NCBI RefSeq assembly: GCF_017939705.1
Contig: NZ_JAGKSQ010000002.1
Location: 124,001-188,000 of the forward strand
Reading direction: 5' to 3'
DNA from: Halalkalibacter suaedae
GTDB lineage: Bacteria > Bacillota > Bacilli > Bacillales > Bacillaceae_D
DNA length: 64,000 nucleotides
Below are positions 9,745 through 19,647 of this stretch, piece after piece. A program made the position numbers and the translations under genes. Below the pieces are notes generated by a model. That model was given only the letters and a program-made list of their open reading frames with translations, was not told the origin of the DNA and ran no database searches. Numbering within the stretch: position 1 is the stretch's first letter; the number at the start of each line of letters is the position of its first letter.

Positions 9745-10427
9745 TTTTTTAATAGTTGAATTTGTTCAATGAAGCTGTCGTTATATGAAGTGATTTTATG
9801 AACTCGTGCTTTGTTTAGTGGAATAGCTTCTTGACACTTTTTTTGCAAACAGCCAATCATCTCTTGATTTGTATGAATTAGATATTTATTTCTTTTTTTA
9901 CACGTTGGGCATGTTGCACTTATTAAATGGATATCGGCTTCCTTCGAAAAAGATCCTCCAGTTAGATCCTTGGTTTCTTTAGATAATTCTTGAAATAGAA
10001 CGGCATTGGTAGCAGCCTGAGCACTTCGCTTTACTAATGTTTCAAGTTTTAGCTGCGGCTTGTGATTTCTTGTCGGCTTCTTCTTGACAGTAATTGTATC
10101 AAATTCATCAATTTCAAGCAGTCCATAACCAGCAGGTACCTCTTCTACACTAAGTAAATTGCTTGGGGTCATAATATAAGCATAATCAGCGAGATTGTGG
10201 TACCCGTAATTCGCATGTAGGACCTCGTCACGGAGGAAGTCAGTTCTTGTTGCTTTGACTTCAATAATCCGTGACTCTTTTCTTTTTAAATTTATCCCAA
10301 CCGCATCTGCTTTTAATCGTTTTCTACGGACAAATAATTTGACTTCATTTGCACATAAGTCAGTCATTTTCTTTTTTAGCCAATAAAGTGCTTGTTTTTT
10401 TATATGTTTATGAACGTTGCTTTCCAT
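9732..10427 (-). CDS. MmcB-family nuclease-fold protein with zinc finger
   Basis: The 231-residue product has a PD-(D/E)xK-like core in residues about 30-110: ADAVGINLKRKESRIIEVKATRTDFLRDE followed by YIMTPSNLL, EVPAGYGLLEID. This D...(E)VK...R.DF...AGL pattern is that of PF06319 (MmcB, DNA repair linked in Caulobacter). The C-terminal third has CPTC...C...C (from about residue 168), a probable zinc finger. Start ATG at 10427 follows AAAGGA. It is cytoplasmic. The biochemical activity in Bacillaceae is unproven; nuclease action is inferred from fold. Confidence 0.75.
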   Translation of the reverse strand: MESNVHKHIKKQALYWLKKKMTDLCANEVKLFVRRKRLKADAVGINLKRKESRIIEVKATRTDFLRDEVLHANYGYHNLADYAYIMTPSNLLSVEEVPAGYGLLEIDEFDTITVKKKPTRNHKPQLKLETLVKRSAQAATNAVLFQELSKETKDLTGGSFSKEADIHLISATCPTCKKRNKYLIHTNQEMIGCLQKKCQEAIPLNKARVHKITSYNDSFIEQIQLLKNEKK

Positions 10428-10452
10428 TTTCGGTCCTTTCTAGACTTTTCAC

Positions 10453-11826
10453 TTACATCAAACCTAATTTATAGAAGAGATAGAGAGTAGTCGTTAAAAA
10501 AAGAGATAGGGTACAAACAAATGAAAGATTTTGACGAACAAGAATTCGCGGTGACTTGTTTGTTAAGCGGGATGCCATTAATACTTGACCTGAAAAAGGT
10601 GAAAGTAATGTTGCCATTGTCCAGGCTACTAGTAGTAAGAGTGCGAGATATACTGGTGACACTCCAAATTGTTCTGGCGACAAAGCACTTCCAATTCCAA
10701 TGACAATGATGACAGGGTGAATTGCAATTTGTGCTAAAAGAATTGCAAAAAGCACAAGAAGTAAACTCAACAGAAAAACAGATCCCAATGAAATTGTAAA
10801 TAAAAAAGAAGAGAAGTGATGTCCAAATTCGGTCAGAGAAAGTGCAAACCCAAAATAACCTGCACTGACAAATATGGCTAGTTCATTTTTAAGACGATAA
10901 AAAGCTGATTGTACTTGGGCAAAGACATCATGGCTGTAGCTTTTTACCTGCTTAGACATTAAGGCCCACACAAAAGGCAGAAAAATAGCAAGCATCGAAA
11001 CGACTGTTAGCATATTGACCGCTAATAGACTATCGAGCAAGAAAGAAAGGGTTACTAAAGTGAATCCGAATAAAAATAACGGCTTTAGTGATGGCTCGGA
11101 CGTCTGGATTTCTGTTTGGTAATGGTCGATGACTGGATCATTTTCAAACTCTATCTGATTTGTCATTAAGACTGAAATTCCAACATAAATGATTGCTAGC
11201 ATCATTCCATATAACCCGACATCGGTCCATGAAAGATCAAATAACACTAGCACCAATCCAACATTAACAAAATAAGGAGACCAAAGCATACAAAATGCGA
11301 AGCCTCTCATAATAATTAATGTAAGTTTTTGCTCTCGATAAGAGGAAAAGCTTTCTTCAGCAATTTTTTTAACAATCGCCATTGAGCCGAAATTTAATAA
11401 AATACCAATTGTAGCGGTAAGTAGGAAACTTAATCGATAAGGATGCCCCTGTTTTCGTTGCTCTTGATACTGTATTTTCTGTTTTAATAATGTTAAATAA
11501 CCGGCTGTTGACATAAACGTTCCTATTAATGGTATAAGCAGAAAAAGAGATAGCAAATTCAGATTTTTACCGAATCCTAGGATTACTTCTGTTGGGCTTG
11601 CTTGAACTAGGTAAAAACATATGGAACCAATTAATACAAGAACAGTAACAACTAATCGATTGATCGCTGAAATATATAATGTCGTAAAGACAAGTAAGGT
11701 TGCAGCTAGAATACTAGAAGATAAAAGAAGTAATTCGTTAGGGAAAAAAAGTTCAGTTAAGTATAGGAGTACCGTCACATAAGAAATGACTCCTAATACC
11801 CTTAATAATTGATTCGTTTCCTTCAC
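10453..11826 (-). CDS. Multi-span permease, ion-transporter-superfamily-like
   Basis: 457 residues with about 11-12 hydrophobic segments and a large central cytoplasmic loop (about 205-240). Two halves look related (LLSLFLLIPLIGTFMSTAGY and the C-terminal LLVAWTMATLLSPFSGQVLMA), and the sequence around ATLLSPFSGQ is reminiscent of dicarboxylate/citrate-type carriers. The substrate is unknown. The GTG at 11826 lies inside its own AGGAGGTG, so the true start is doubtful; a GTG 17 codons later with AGGAG 10 bases upstream is an alternative but would cut TM1. The gene lies upstream of the MmcB-like gene on the same strand, 25 bases away. Confidence 0.65.
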   Translation of the reverse strand: MKETNQLLRVLGVISYVTVLLYLTELFFPNELLLLSSSILAATLLVFTTLYISAINRLVVTVLVLIGSICFYLVQASPTEVILGFGKNLNLLSLFLLIPLIGTFMSTAGYLTLLKQKIQYQEQRKQGHPYRLSFLLTATIGILLNFGSMAIVKKIAEESFSSYREQKLTLIIMRGFAFCMLWSPYFVNVGLVLVLFDLSWTDVGLYGMMLAIIYVGISVLMTNQIEFENDPVIDHYQTEIQTSEPSLKPLFLFGFTLVTLSFLLDSLLAVNMLTVVSMLAIFLPFVWALMSKQVKSYSHDVFAQVQSAFYRLKNELAIFVSAGYFGFALSLTEFGHHFSSFLFTISLGSVFLLSLLLVLFAILLAQIAIHPVIIVIGIGSALSPEQFGVSPVYLALLLLVAWTMATLLSPFSGQVLMASRLTNKSPRILVRQNLSFVCTLSLFLTTTLYLFYKLGLM

Positions 11827-11860
11827 CTCCTAGGAATGACGTAACAGTAAGGCTGTCTTT

Positions 11861-12160
11861 TTATTTAGTTCGCTGTTCAATTTCTTTTGTGACGATAAAG
11901 GCGAGCTCTTCGTTACCAAATAATGATAAAACTCCGAGTACAGTATCGTCTGCAATTGGGCCGGCTTCTTCTTTCGAAACCGTTAGTGCCATTGCCTCTT
12001 GAAGCGACTTGTTTTCTATTTGGTTTGGATACGCTTGTTTATATAATTCCTCAGGAAGAAGGTCATTGTTAATGCACCACTGTGCGAAGACGAGGATCAT
12101 CATATGCTCATCTTGTTTAAATTGTTGTATGACTTGATTTTCAATTTCTTTTTTATCCAT
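11861..12160 (-). CDS. Small acidic cytosolic hypothetical protein
   Basis: 99 residues, helical, no signal peptide. ATG 12160 follows AAGGAG at good spacing. Features are an N-terminal charged helix (DKKEIENQVIQQFKQDEHMM), a Trp/Cys-containing segment (AQWCIN) and LPEELYKQAYPNQ. The family is not recognised. It is 34 bases upstream of the permease gene on the same strand and probably shares its transcript. Confidence 0.65.
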   Translation of the reverse strand: MDKKEIENQVIQQFKQDEHMMILVFAQWCINNDLLPEELYKQAYPNQIENKSLQEAMALTVSKEEAGPIADDTVLGVLSLFGNEELAFIVTKEIEQRTK

Positions 12161-12380
12161 CTTAAAAACTCCTTCTATTTTGAGCTTTACTCATTATAAC
12201 GAAAATTCGCTGAGAAGTAACGAAAATTGAGCAAATGAAACCACTAGGAATCTCAGTTAACATTGTAAATGAGAGATAGTATCAATAGGCTGTAGACGAA
12301 TTGGTACTTTCTGTTATAAAGTAAGAGAATAGTAGAATTGTAAGCGTAGTCATATATTAATCTAAAAAGGAGGTTTATTA

Positions 12381-13352
12381 ATGGATGTAACGATTATTCA
12401 AGAGTTAGCAAAAAAGCTAAAAGATAATATTCAACAGGTTATGGTGGGAAAGGATGACATTATTGACTACTTACTAGTGGCACTGATTTCTTCAGGGCAT
12501 GTACTTCTTGAGGATGTGCCTGGTACCGGTAAAACACTTTTGGCAAAATCCTTTGCAAAATCTCTTTCATGTTCTTTTAATAGAATTCAATTCACACCAG
12601 ATTTATTACCAACAGATGTAACAGGTCTGAACTTTTATAACCAAAAAGAAGGTGAATTCGTTTTTAGGGAGGGCCCAATTTTCTCCAATATTATTCTAGC
12701 AGATGAGGTTAATCGAGCGACGCCAAGAACTCAATCGAGTTTATTGGAATGTATGGAAGAAAAACAAGTAACGATCGATGGGGAAACGAGGCTATTACAA
12801 TTGCCGTTTATGATCATTGCTACACAAAATCCTGTTGAAAATCAGGGGACTTTTCCCTTACCTGAAGCTCAGTTAGACCGTTTTCTAGTAAAATTAGAAT
12901 TAGGCTATCCTACGAAAGAAGAAGGCATTGAGATCCTTAAACGTTTTAAGGAAACTAGTCCGATTGAAGAAATCTTTGCTGTTGCAAATACAAATGATGT
13001 ACTCAGAGCAAAGGATCTATTCTCTGATGTTTTTGTTAGCGACGATATCTATAAATATATTATCGATATTGTTGAGATGACAAGAAATCATCCTAATATT
13101 GAATTAGGGATAAGTCCTAGAGGGAGTCAAGCGTTACTTAAGGCAGTTCAAGTATATGCAGCCATTCATGGACGTAACTTTGTATTACCTGATGACGTCA
13201 AGACAATGCTAAAACCTGTCGCTGGTCATAGGCTTGTCGTTAGTCACAACTTCCGATTAAAAGACAATCCAGCCTCAGTTATTCTCGACCAAATTCTTTC
13301 TGAAATTACTGTACCAGCTGAAGAATATAGTACAAAGGGACACTATAACTAA
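12381..13352 (+). CDS. MoxR-family AAA+ ATPase (YeaC-like)
   Basis: 323 residues with Walker A GTGKT in EDVPGTGKTLLAKS (about 50-62), Walker B NIILADEVNRA, sensor-1 IIATQNPVENQGTFPLPEAQLDRF and a C-terminal lid with SPRGSQAL. This is the classic MoxR pattern. MoxR ATPases act as chaperones with von Willebrand-type or DUF58 partners. The start ATG follows AAAAAGGAGG. The stop codon overlaps the next ATG by one base, so it is translationally coupled to the DUF58 gene, as in B. subtilis yeaC-yeaD. Confidence 0.93.
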   Translation: MDVTIIQELAKKLKDNIQQVMVGKDDIIDYLLVALISSGHVLLEDVPGTGKTLLAKSFAKSLSCSFNRIQFTPDLLPTDVTGLNFYNQKEGEFVFREGPIFSNIILADEVNRATPRTQSSLLECMEEKQVTIDGETRLLQLPFMIIATQNPVENQGTFPLPEAQLDRFLVKLELGYPTKEEGIEILKRFKETSPIEEIFAVANTNDVLRAKDLFSDVFVSDDIYKYIIDIVEMTRNHPNIELGISPRGSQALLKAVQVYAAIHGRNFVLPDDVKTMLKPVAGHRLVVSHNFRLKDNPASVILDQILSEITVPAEEYSTKGHYN

Positions 13353-14440
13353 TGAATATTCCTTTTTTACTTTTTGTTGCACTCATTCTACTTTTCTTGC
13401 AAGGAATGATAGTGGTGAAATGGGGACTTTCAAAAATAGAATATTCTCGTAAATTTAGTCAGTCGGTCGCCTTTGAGGGTGAAATGATTGAGATGATTGA
13501 TGAGATTGCTAACCGAAAGTTATTACCAGTTCCTTGGCTTCGTTTAGAATCGAAAATTGATGAAAATCTGGTATTTGATCAAATTGAGGGGACAAACCGT
13601 GGCGACATGCACTTAACACTTTTTAGTTTAATGCCATTTCAAAAGATAAAAAGAAGACAGAAAGTTACTTGTGCGAAACGTGGTTATTATGGGTTTGAAA
13701 CTGTTTCAATATCGACGGGAGATTCAGTTGGCTTTGGTGAAACATTTCAAACGTCTTCTTCCTCTACTAACCTAACTGTTTATCCTAAGATCATTGATAT
13801 GGATGAAATCCCATTACCATCACAAAGTTGGCTTGGAGACATTATTACTAAAAGATGGATTATTGAAGATCCTTTTGTTATGTCTGGAATAAGAGAATAT
13901 ACCACTGGAGATCCAATGCATACGGTTAATTGGAAGGCGACTGCGAGAACGGGTTCATTGCAAGTGAGCAAGAAGGATTTCACTGCTGATCATCATTTAA
14001 TGATCTATTTAAATTTTGATCAAACCGAAGATAAATGGTTGCCTATTATCAATGAAGAAATACTTGAGCGTGGATTATCCTATGCTGCTTCAATTGCTCA
14101 TCATACTCTTTCTCAAGGAATCCCAACTGGATTTGGGTGTAATTCATATTTAGTAACATCTGAAGATAAAAAAAAGTCTGTCAAACTTTATCCTGCAACC
14201 GGAAAAGTACAATTGAATGTTCTTTTAGAACATATGGGAAAGGCTGCAATGGCTAATAGTTCTAGCTTCTATGAATTTTTGGAGGAGGAAGTTGAGAACC
14301 GATTGGAACAAACAGATATTCTTTTAATAACGTCAGCTGTTACGGAAAAAATGCAAGATCAGATCAATCTGTTGGAGCGGCGAGGAAATAAGATAGAAGT
14401 ACTTTGGCTTGAGGATTATACTCCTGAGAAAAGAAGGTGA
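13352..14440 (+). CDS. DUF58 protein (YeaD-like), MoxR partner
   Basis: 362 residues. An N-terminal hydrophobic helix (residues 2-22) anchors the protein; the DUF58 signature appears at GIREYTTGDPMHTVNWKATARTG (about 172-194), followed by LQVSKKDFT and a Rossmann-like region. DUF58 proteins contain a vWA-like fold and occur next to moxR. It overlaps the next gene by 4 bases (GTGA), supporting a three-gene operon. Role is inferred as an adaptor or client-presenting protein at the membrane. Confidence 0.88.
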   Translation: MNIPFLLFVALILLFLQGMIVVKWGLSKIEYSRKFSQSVAFEGEMIEMIDEIANRKLLPVPWLRLESKIDENLVFDQIEGTNRGDMHLTLFSLMPFQKIKRRQKVTCAKRGYYGFETVSISTGDSVGFGETFQTSSSSTNLTVYPKIIDMDEIPLPSQSWLGDIITKRWIIEDPFVMSGIREYTTGDPMHTVNWKATARTGSLQVSKKDFTADHHLMIYLNFDQTEDKWLPIINEEILERGLSYAASIAHHTLSQGIPTGFGCNSYLVTSEDKKKSVKLYPATGKVQLNVLLEHMGKAAMANSSSFYEFLEEEVENRLEQTDILLITSAVTEKMQDQINLLERRGNKIEVLWLEDYTPEKRR

Positions 14441-15777
14441 GCAGCATATTACATAAATGGAAACTTCATCGTCCTATTTTCTTTCAAGCATTTCTTGAGT
14501 TACTCATGTGCCTACCAATTCTTTTGTTTATCGGTTTAAGTGTGCTCTCTAAATCTTTTCTAACGTGGTGGATGTTAAGTTTACCATTAGTGTTCTTAAT
14601 CGGTTATGTGTTTCGGTTATCGGTGAAAGGTGCGAGATGGAAGTCAGTAGTTTTTGCTATAGTCTTTGGACTATCACTATCTCTCATTCCGATGTCAAAT
14701 TTAGTTTCGTTCTGTATTTTGTTTATCCTTTACATTTGCATTACCTATCGCGGTTCTTTATATGCAGAAAGAGATTATGATGAACTTTTTAAAATACAGT
14801 TTCTATGGGCGGGTGCTTTACCTGTTTATTTTGTCGGTGCTTTTTTTTATCAGTATTTCGACCGTTTAAAGCCGTTCTCGTTTTTAGTAACAAGTGCAGG
14901 GATAGCGATATTGATCATCACGTTATTTTTATCTAATAGTGAAATGCTTAAAAAAGCATCTTACTCTAAAGAAACAAGACCTACTATTAATAAAATGCTG
15001 AAAAGGCAAAATCGTCTCTATATCAGTCTTACGATTTTACTTATAATGATATTAACGAATCTTTCTATGATTAAAGAAGGGCTTTGGCTTCTTACAAAAA
15101 TGATCGTTAAAGGAATCGTCCTTTTTGTTTCAATTTTCAAAAGTGAGAAAGTGGAAGAAGAAAAAGTCCCTGAGATCAATCAACCAGTCATGCCTCCTGC
15201 CGAAGAAGAATCAAGATCTATGTTTGCTACTACATTACTTCAAATTATCGACTATGCACTATATGGATTGGTCATTTTATTTCTAGTTTTTATCGGTTAT
15301 CTTTTAATAAAAAAAGTGAAATTGTTTGTTCGAGATCTTTATGATAAATTCATAAGACTACTCAAGCGGATTGTCACACGCTCTGAAGGTACCGACGGGT
15401 TGAATCTATACACTGATGAAAAGGAAAACCTTGTGGATTTGAAAGAATGGAAGCAGCAATGGAGATCCCAACTTGAAAAATATATGTCTTCTTTTCTGAA
15501 AACGCGTGTAAATTGGGAGAAACTTACGAATAATGAAAAGGTGCGCTATGTTTATCGTCAAAAGCTAAAGAATCATCGTATTCAATCCGCAGTAACAAAG
15601 CTAAGTGATACTCCCCATGAAAAGATAACTAAATTAAGAGAGCAGTACCCAGAGGAGGATATAGGGTTAGACAAATTAGATAGACTCTATGGACAGGCGA
15701 GATATGGAAATGTTGAGCTTACAGAGCAAGAACTGAAAGCAATTTCCAGCTATTTTCATGAAAAAAACAATGAATAA
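14437..15777 (+). CDS. Membrane protein, third gene of the MoxR operon; no transglutaminase domain
   Basis: 446 residues with an N-terminal block of about six transmembrane segments (to about residue 215), a further membrane span near 270-292 and a C-terminal cytosolic region with charged helices (KEWKQQWRSQLEKYMSSFL, NNEKVRYVYRQKL, ELTEQELKAIS) that resembles the DUF4129 tail of YebA-type proteins. B. subtilis YebA, at the same place, is much longer because it has an external transglutaminase-like domain between these parts; here that domain is replaced by a short linker (EEEKVPEINQPVMPPAEEE). GTG 14437 overlaps the upstream stop. Function is unknown. Confidence 0.75.
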   Translation: MSSILHKWKLHRPIFFQAFLELLMCLPILLFIGLSVLSKSFLTWWMLSLPLVFLIGYVFRLSVKGARWKSVVFAIVFGLSLSLIPMSNLVSFCILFILYICITYRGSLYAERDYDELFKIQFLWAGALPVYFVGAFFYQYFDRLKPFSFLVTSAGIAILIITLFLSNSEMLKKASYSKETRPTINKMLKRQNRLYISLTILLIMILTNLSMIKEGLWLLTKMIVKGIVLFVSIFKSEKVEEEKVPEINQPVMPPAEEESRSMFATTLLQIIDYALYGLVILFLVFIGYLLIKKVKLFVRDLYDKFIRLLKRIVTRSEGTDGLNLYTDEKENLVDLKEWKQQWRSQLEKYMSSFLKTRVNWEKLTNNEKVRYVYRQKLKNHRIQSAVTKLSDTPHEKITKLREQYPEEDIGLDKLDRLYGQARYGNVELTEQELKAISSYFHEKNNE

Positions 15778-15872
15778 TCAAATTTTTTTAATAAATTCAA
15801 GCATCGTATAATTAATTTATTGCAAAAGTATGATAAAATAAAAAAATGCTAACAGAAAGAGGAGTGGTAGAG

Positions 15873-17279
15873 ATGAGCAAGCAACAAGTTGGTGTGATCG
15901 GATTAGCTGTTATGGGTCGCAACCTTGCCTTGAATATTGAAAGTAGAGGGTATACTGTTTCTGTATTTAACAGATCTCCTGAAAAGACGGAGGAAATGTT
16001 AAAAGAATCAGAAGGTAAAAATGTAGTTGGTACATATAGTGTCGAAGAGTTTGTTAATTCACTTGAAACACCTAGAAAGATCTTACTAATGGTTCAAGCT
16101 GGTTTTGCAACAGATGCAACAATTGAGCAATTATTACCACATCTTGAAAAAGGAGATATCCTAATTGATGGTGGAAATACGTTCTTCGAGGATACTCGTC
16201 GTCGTAATAAAGATCTAGCTGAATCAGGTATTCACTTTATTGGAACAGGTGTTTCTGGTGGTGAAGAGGGTGCTCTTAAAGGGCCTTCTATTATGCCTGG
16301 TGGACAGAAAGAAGCGTATGAGCTAGTTGCACCAATCTTCAAAGATATTGCTGCTAAAGTTGGCGATGACGCGTGTACAACATACATCGGTCCAGACGGT
16401 GCTGGTCATTATGTTAAAATGGTTCATAATGGAATTGAATATGGAGATATGCAATTAATTTGTGAGGCTTACCATTTGATGAAGGATGTTCTTGGATTAA
16501 GTGCTGAAGAACTTCATGAAACATTTAGCGAATGGAACGAGGGTGAGCTTGATAGCTACCTAATCGAAATTACAAAGGATATCTTCACGAAGAAGGATGA
16601 TGAAACGGGTAAGCCGTTAGTTGACCTTATTCTAGATACTGCTGGTCAAAAAGGAACAGGTAAATGGACAAGTCAAAGTGCACTTGATTTAGGTGTGCCA
16701 CTTTCTATTATTACTGAATCAGTATTCTCACGCTTCATTTCAGCAATGAAGGATGAGCGTGTGAAAGCAAGTAAGATTCTTAATGGTCCAAATCAAACAT
16801 TTGATGGTGACAAAAAAGAATTTGTTGAAAAAATCCGTAAAGCCCTTTACTTAAGCAAAATTTGTTCATATGCACAAGGATTTGCACAAATGAAGGTTGC
16901 TTCTGAAGAGTATGGCTGGGATTTAAATCTTGGTGAAATCTCTATGATTTTCAGAGGTGGTTGTATCATCCGAGCTCGCTTCCTACAAAATATTAAGGAA
17001 GCATATGATCGTGATACGAACTTAACGAATCTCCTTCTTGATCCTTATTTCAAGGATATCGTTGAGAATTATCAAGAAGCTGCTCGTGATGTTGTTGCTA
17101 CTGCAGTTAAGCTTGGAATCCCTGTACCAGGTCTTTCAAGTGCACTTGCATATTACGATAGCTACCGTACAGCTGTACTTCCAGCAAATTTACTTCAAGC
17201 ACAACGTGATTATTTCGGTGCACATACGTACAAACGTGTTGATAAAGAAGGGACTTTCCACACAAATTGGATGGAATAG
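15873..17279 (+). CDS. gndA: 6-phosphogluconate dehydrogenase, decarboxylating
   Basis: 468 residues. It oxidises 6-phosphogluconate to ribulose 5-phosphate and CO2 in the oxidative pentose-phosphate pathway. Motifs: nucleotide-binding [15 protein letters not shown] at the N-terminus, [10 protein letters not shown], the substrate signature [21 protein letters not shown], catalytic Lys in [16 protein letters not shown], and the C-terminal [11 protein letters not shown] and YDSYR. ATG 15873 is used because AAAGAGGAG precedes it; an ATG at 15846 has no ribosome site. It is followed by a terminator and is expressed alone. Confidence 0.97.
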   Translation: MSKQQVGVIGLAVMGRNLALNIESRGYTVSVFNRSPEKTEEMLKESEGKNVVGTYSVEEFVNSLETPRKILLMVQAGFATDATIEQLLPHLEKGDILIDGGNTFFEDTRRRNKDLAESGIHFIGTGVSGGEEGALKGPSIMPGGQKEAYELVAPIFKDIAAKVGDDACTTYIGPDGAGHYVKMVHNGIEYGDMQLICEAYHLMKDVLGLSAEELHETFSEWNEGELDSYLIEITKDIFTKKDDETGKPLVDLILDTAGQKGTGKWTSQSALDLGVPLSIITESVFSRFISAMKDERVKASKILNGPNQTFDGDKKEFVEKIRKALYLSKICSYAQGFAQMKVASEEYGWDLNLGEISMIFRGGCIIRARFLQNIKEAYDRDTNLTNLLLDPYFKDIVENYQEAARDVVATAVKLGIPVPGLSSALAYYDSYRTAVLPANLLQAQRDYFGAHTYKRVDKEGTFHTNWME

Positions 17280-17286
17280 TTTTAGA

Positions 17287-17327
17287 AAGAGGATTCCGGT
17301 GTACAAACTGGAATCCTCTTCTCATTT
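17287..17327 (+). terminator. Terminator after gndA
   Basis: AAGAGGATTCC at 17287-17297 pairs with GGAATCCTCTT at 17310-17320, followed by a T-rich stretch. Confidence 0.85.
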
Positions 17328-17394
17328 TAGAAGGAAATCAGCTCGATTTGTGGAATTAATGGTTGAGGTTAACGATGAAAGGAACGATGATCAT

Positions 17395-19083
17395 ATGGGA
17401 TTTTATAAAGAAGTTTTTGATTTTTCAAATAGAAATGTGTTGGAAAGCCAGTTTGTCGAGCTATTAAATGAAGAAATTATATCTGTTGAACAGCTTGAAA
17501 CATGGCTGAAAAAACAATCTGCTCTTTATGATGGTATAGAAGAAGGGATCTCTGGTCATTATATTGATTTCCAGTGCCATAGTAATTCAAAAGAGGCAAA
17601 GGAAAAATTCGAATACGATCAACAACAGGTTGAGCCACTCGTAAAAAAATACGTATCGCTACTTGATGAGAAATTCTTGAGTACCGAAGCACGTCATCAA
17701 TTGAATGAAGAATATTATCAATTATTTATTAAAAGTAAGCAAAACTCAAAGGAGTTATTCCGAGAGGAGAACATCAATCTTGAAGTGAAAGAGGATGAAC
17801 TGGCAACAAGTTATTTTGAAATCACCGGCTCACAGACTGTTCAATGGAATGGGGAGGAGTTAACACTTTCACAATTGTCACCATACCTACAGGATTCAAA
17901 TCGTGACATCAGGAAACAAGCGTTAACATTAATGGCAGAATCATTTATAGAAAAAGAAAATGAGCTTCAAGACATCATGGATCAGCTTATTGCTATTCGT
18001 CAGCAAAAGGCGGAGAATGCTGGTTTAGATAATTATCGTGATTATATGTTTAAGAAGTATGAGAGATTTGATTATACACCTGCTGACTGCAAAAGACTGG
18101 CTGAAGCGATTCAAACGCATGTGAAACCATTAAAGGAAAAGCTACAAAGAAAGCATCAAAGTGAATTAGCTGTAGATACATATCGACCTTGGGACAGAGC
18201 AGGAGTACGAGTAGGCCAAACACCTCTGAAACCATTTGAGAACACAGATGAATTAGTAGAGAAATCTGCTACGATTTTTAATAATCTTGATCCTCGTTTT
18301 GCAGAGTTATTAACTACAATGAATAATAAGCAAATGCTAGACTTAAATAGCCGAAAAGGAAAAGCACCAGGGGGATTTTGTTCACCACTACCTGTTTCTG
18401 AGCTATCTTTTATATTTATGAATGCTTCAAGAACTCATGATGATATGATTACATTATTGCATGAGATGGGACACTGCATACATAATGACTTGAAGAAAGA
18501 GTTGCCATTAAATGATTACCGCGAAACCCCAATGGAATCTTCAGAACTTGCTAGTATGTCAATGGAATTGTTAACGATGGATCAGTGGCAAATATTCTAT
18601 CAAAATGAACAGGATCTCAAGCGAGCAAAAATTGAGCAACTAAAAGGAATCATTGAATTTCTTCCACAAGGTATGGTGATTGACCAATTCCAGCACTGGT
18701 TATACGAAAACCCTACTCATACAGCAGAGCAAAGAAATGAAAAATACCGTGAACTCATGCATTCAATTGATTCAGAAACGGTTGATTGGACTGGATATGA
18801 AAAATGGGCTAAAACCAACTGGTTAAAGGTCCTTCATATTTTTGAAGTACCTTTCTATTATATTGAATACGTTATTGCACAGCTTGGGGCTGTTCAATTG
18901 TATAAACAATACCGTGAAAATCCAGATGAAGCATTAACTAACTATAAACATGCACTAAGCCTAGGAGCATCTAAATCATTACCAGAAATTTACGAAGCTG
19001 CAGGAATAAAATTCGATTTTTCTGAGGAAATGATTAAGGAATTAATGATATTCCTTGAGGGAGAATTAGATAAATTAGTTTAG
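17395..19083 (+). CDS. M3 family oligoendopeptidase
   Basis: 562 residues with the gluzincin motif HEMGHCIH (His about 356 and 360, Glu 357) and the third zinc ligand Glu in MESSELASMSMELL, both as in M3/PepF enzymes. It cleaves short peptides in the cytoplasm; there is no signal peptide. The ATG at 17395 is chosen for AAAGGAA 10 bases upstream; the open frame extends back to 17038 only because it shadows gndA. It is separated from gndA by a terminator and followed by an intergenic palindromic repeat. Confidence 0.92.
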   Translation: MGFYKEVFDFSNRNVLESQFVELLNEEIISVEQLETWLKKQSALYDGIEEGISGHYIDFQCHSNSKEAKEKFEYDQQQVEPLVKKYVSLLDEKFLSTEARHQLNEEYYQLFIKSKQNSKELFREENINLEVKEDELATSYFEITGSQTVQWNGEELTLSQLSPYLQDSNRDIRKQALTLMAESFIEKENELQDIMDQLIAIRQQKAENAGLDNYRDYMFKKYERFDYTPADCKRLAEAIQTHVKPLKEKLQRKHQSELAVDTYRPWDRAGVRVGQTPLKPFENTDELVEKSATIFNNLDPRFAELLTTMNNKQMLDLNSRKGKAPGGFCSPLPVSELSFIFMNASRTHDDMITLLHEMGHCIHNDLKKELPLNDYRETPMESSELASMSMELLTMDQWQIFYQNEQDLKRAKIEQLKGIIEFLPQGMVIDQFQHWLYENPTHTAEQRNEKYRELMHSIDSETVDWTGYEKWAKTNWLKVLHIFEVPFYYIEYVIAQLGAVQLYKQYRENPDEALTNYKHALSLGASKSLPEIYEAAGIKFDFSEEMIKELMIFLEGELDKLV

Positions 19084-19158
19084 TGTTATGACAAATGAAA
19101 GGATCAGACTAGGACATTACTAACGTGGCTGAGTGGAACTCCGAATAAAGCAATCATG

Positions 19159-19278
19159 TAGCGGATGAAATATACGTAGACTCCTGCGGGATTGTAAAAG
19201 CCAAAGGTGAGGCCCCACAGGCGAAGCCGAGGAGGCTCACCGGCTTCCCGCGGAAAGCGAAGTATATTTCAGTAGCGG
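19159..19278 (-). repeat. Modular palindromic intergenic repeat, copy A
   Basis: This 120-base element is nearly identical, in reverse orientation, to 60880-60998. Its ends carry AGCGG / CCGCT, an outer arm pair TGAAATATAC and GTATATTTCA, a middle pair around CTGCGGGA and TCCCGCGG, and an inner GGTGAGGCC / GGCTCACC hairpin. It can fold over its entire length. It lies between the oligopeptidase gene and the small gene at 19381. Confidence 0.85.
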
Positions 19279-19380
19279 TGTCACATACACTCTATCTTTT
19301 GTTTCGTTCGGGGTTTTGGTTTGGTTCAAAAACTTTTTTCCCGGTTTGTTTTTTCTTTTGCCTTGATGTATGTAAAAAAC

Positions 19381-19647
19381 TTAGTGTAAAAGCTTTGGAG
19401 GATCCTGTTGGTCATCTTCATTTCTTGTTGTGCCAATACCTTCTTCTGCAACTTTTAATTTGAACGACTCATACAAATAAAGGGCGAACATTTCATACCG
19501 TTCATGTGTCGATAAACTGTCGATAAGTGTGTTCACATCTGAAACACTAAAATCCTCTAAAATTCCTTCGACGATAATAATCGCATCTTCTTCAAAACCG
19601 GTTAAGTGATTTTTATACATCTCATATAGCTCGTCAGCAAATTTCAT
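19381..19647 (-). CDS. Small hypothetical protein, possibly DUF6154
   Basis: 88 residues from the ATG at 19647, which has AGAGAGG 8 bases upstream; a GTG three codons earlier overlaps the ribosome site. The N-terminal half (KFADELYEMYKNHLTGFEEDA) followed by a helical segment and ALYLYESFK resembles what I remember of the Bacillus DUF6154 family; this is from memory and unverified. It is cytoplasmic, function unknown. Confidence 0.65.
   Translation of the reverse strand: MKFADELYEMYKNHLTGFEEDAIIIVEGILEDFSVSDVNTLIDSLSTHERYEMFALYLYESFKLKVAEEGIGTTRNEDDQQDPPKLLH

Noticed and set aside
17038-17394. 119-codon N-terminal extension of the M3 peptidase frame
   Set aside because: It shadows gndA in another frame and crosses the gndA terminator; the ribosome site selects ATG 17395.
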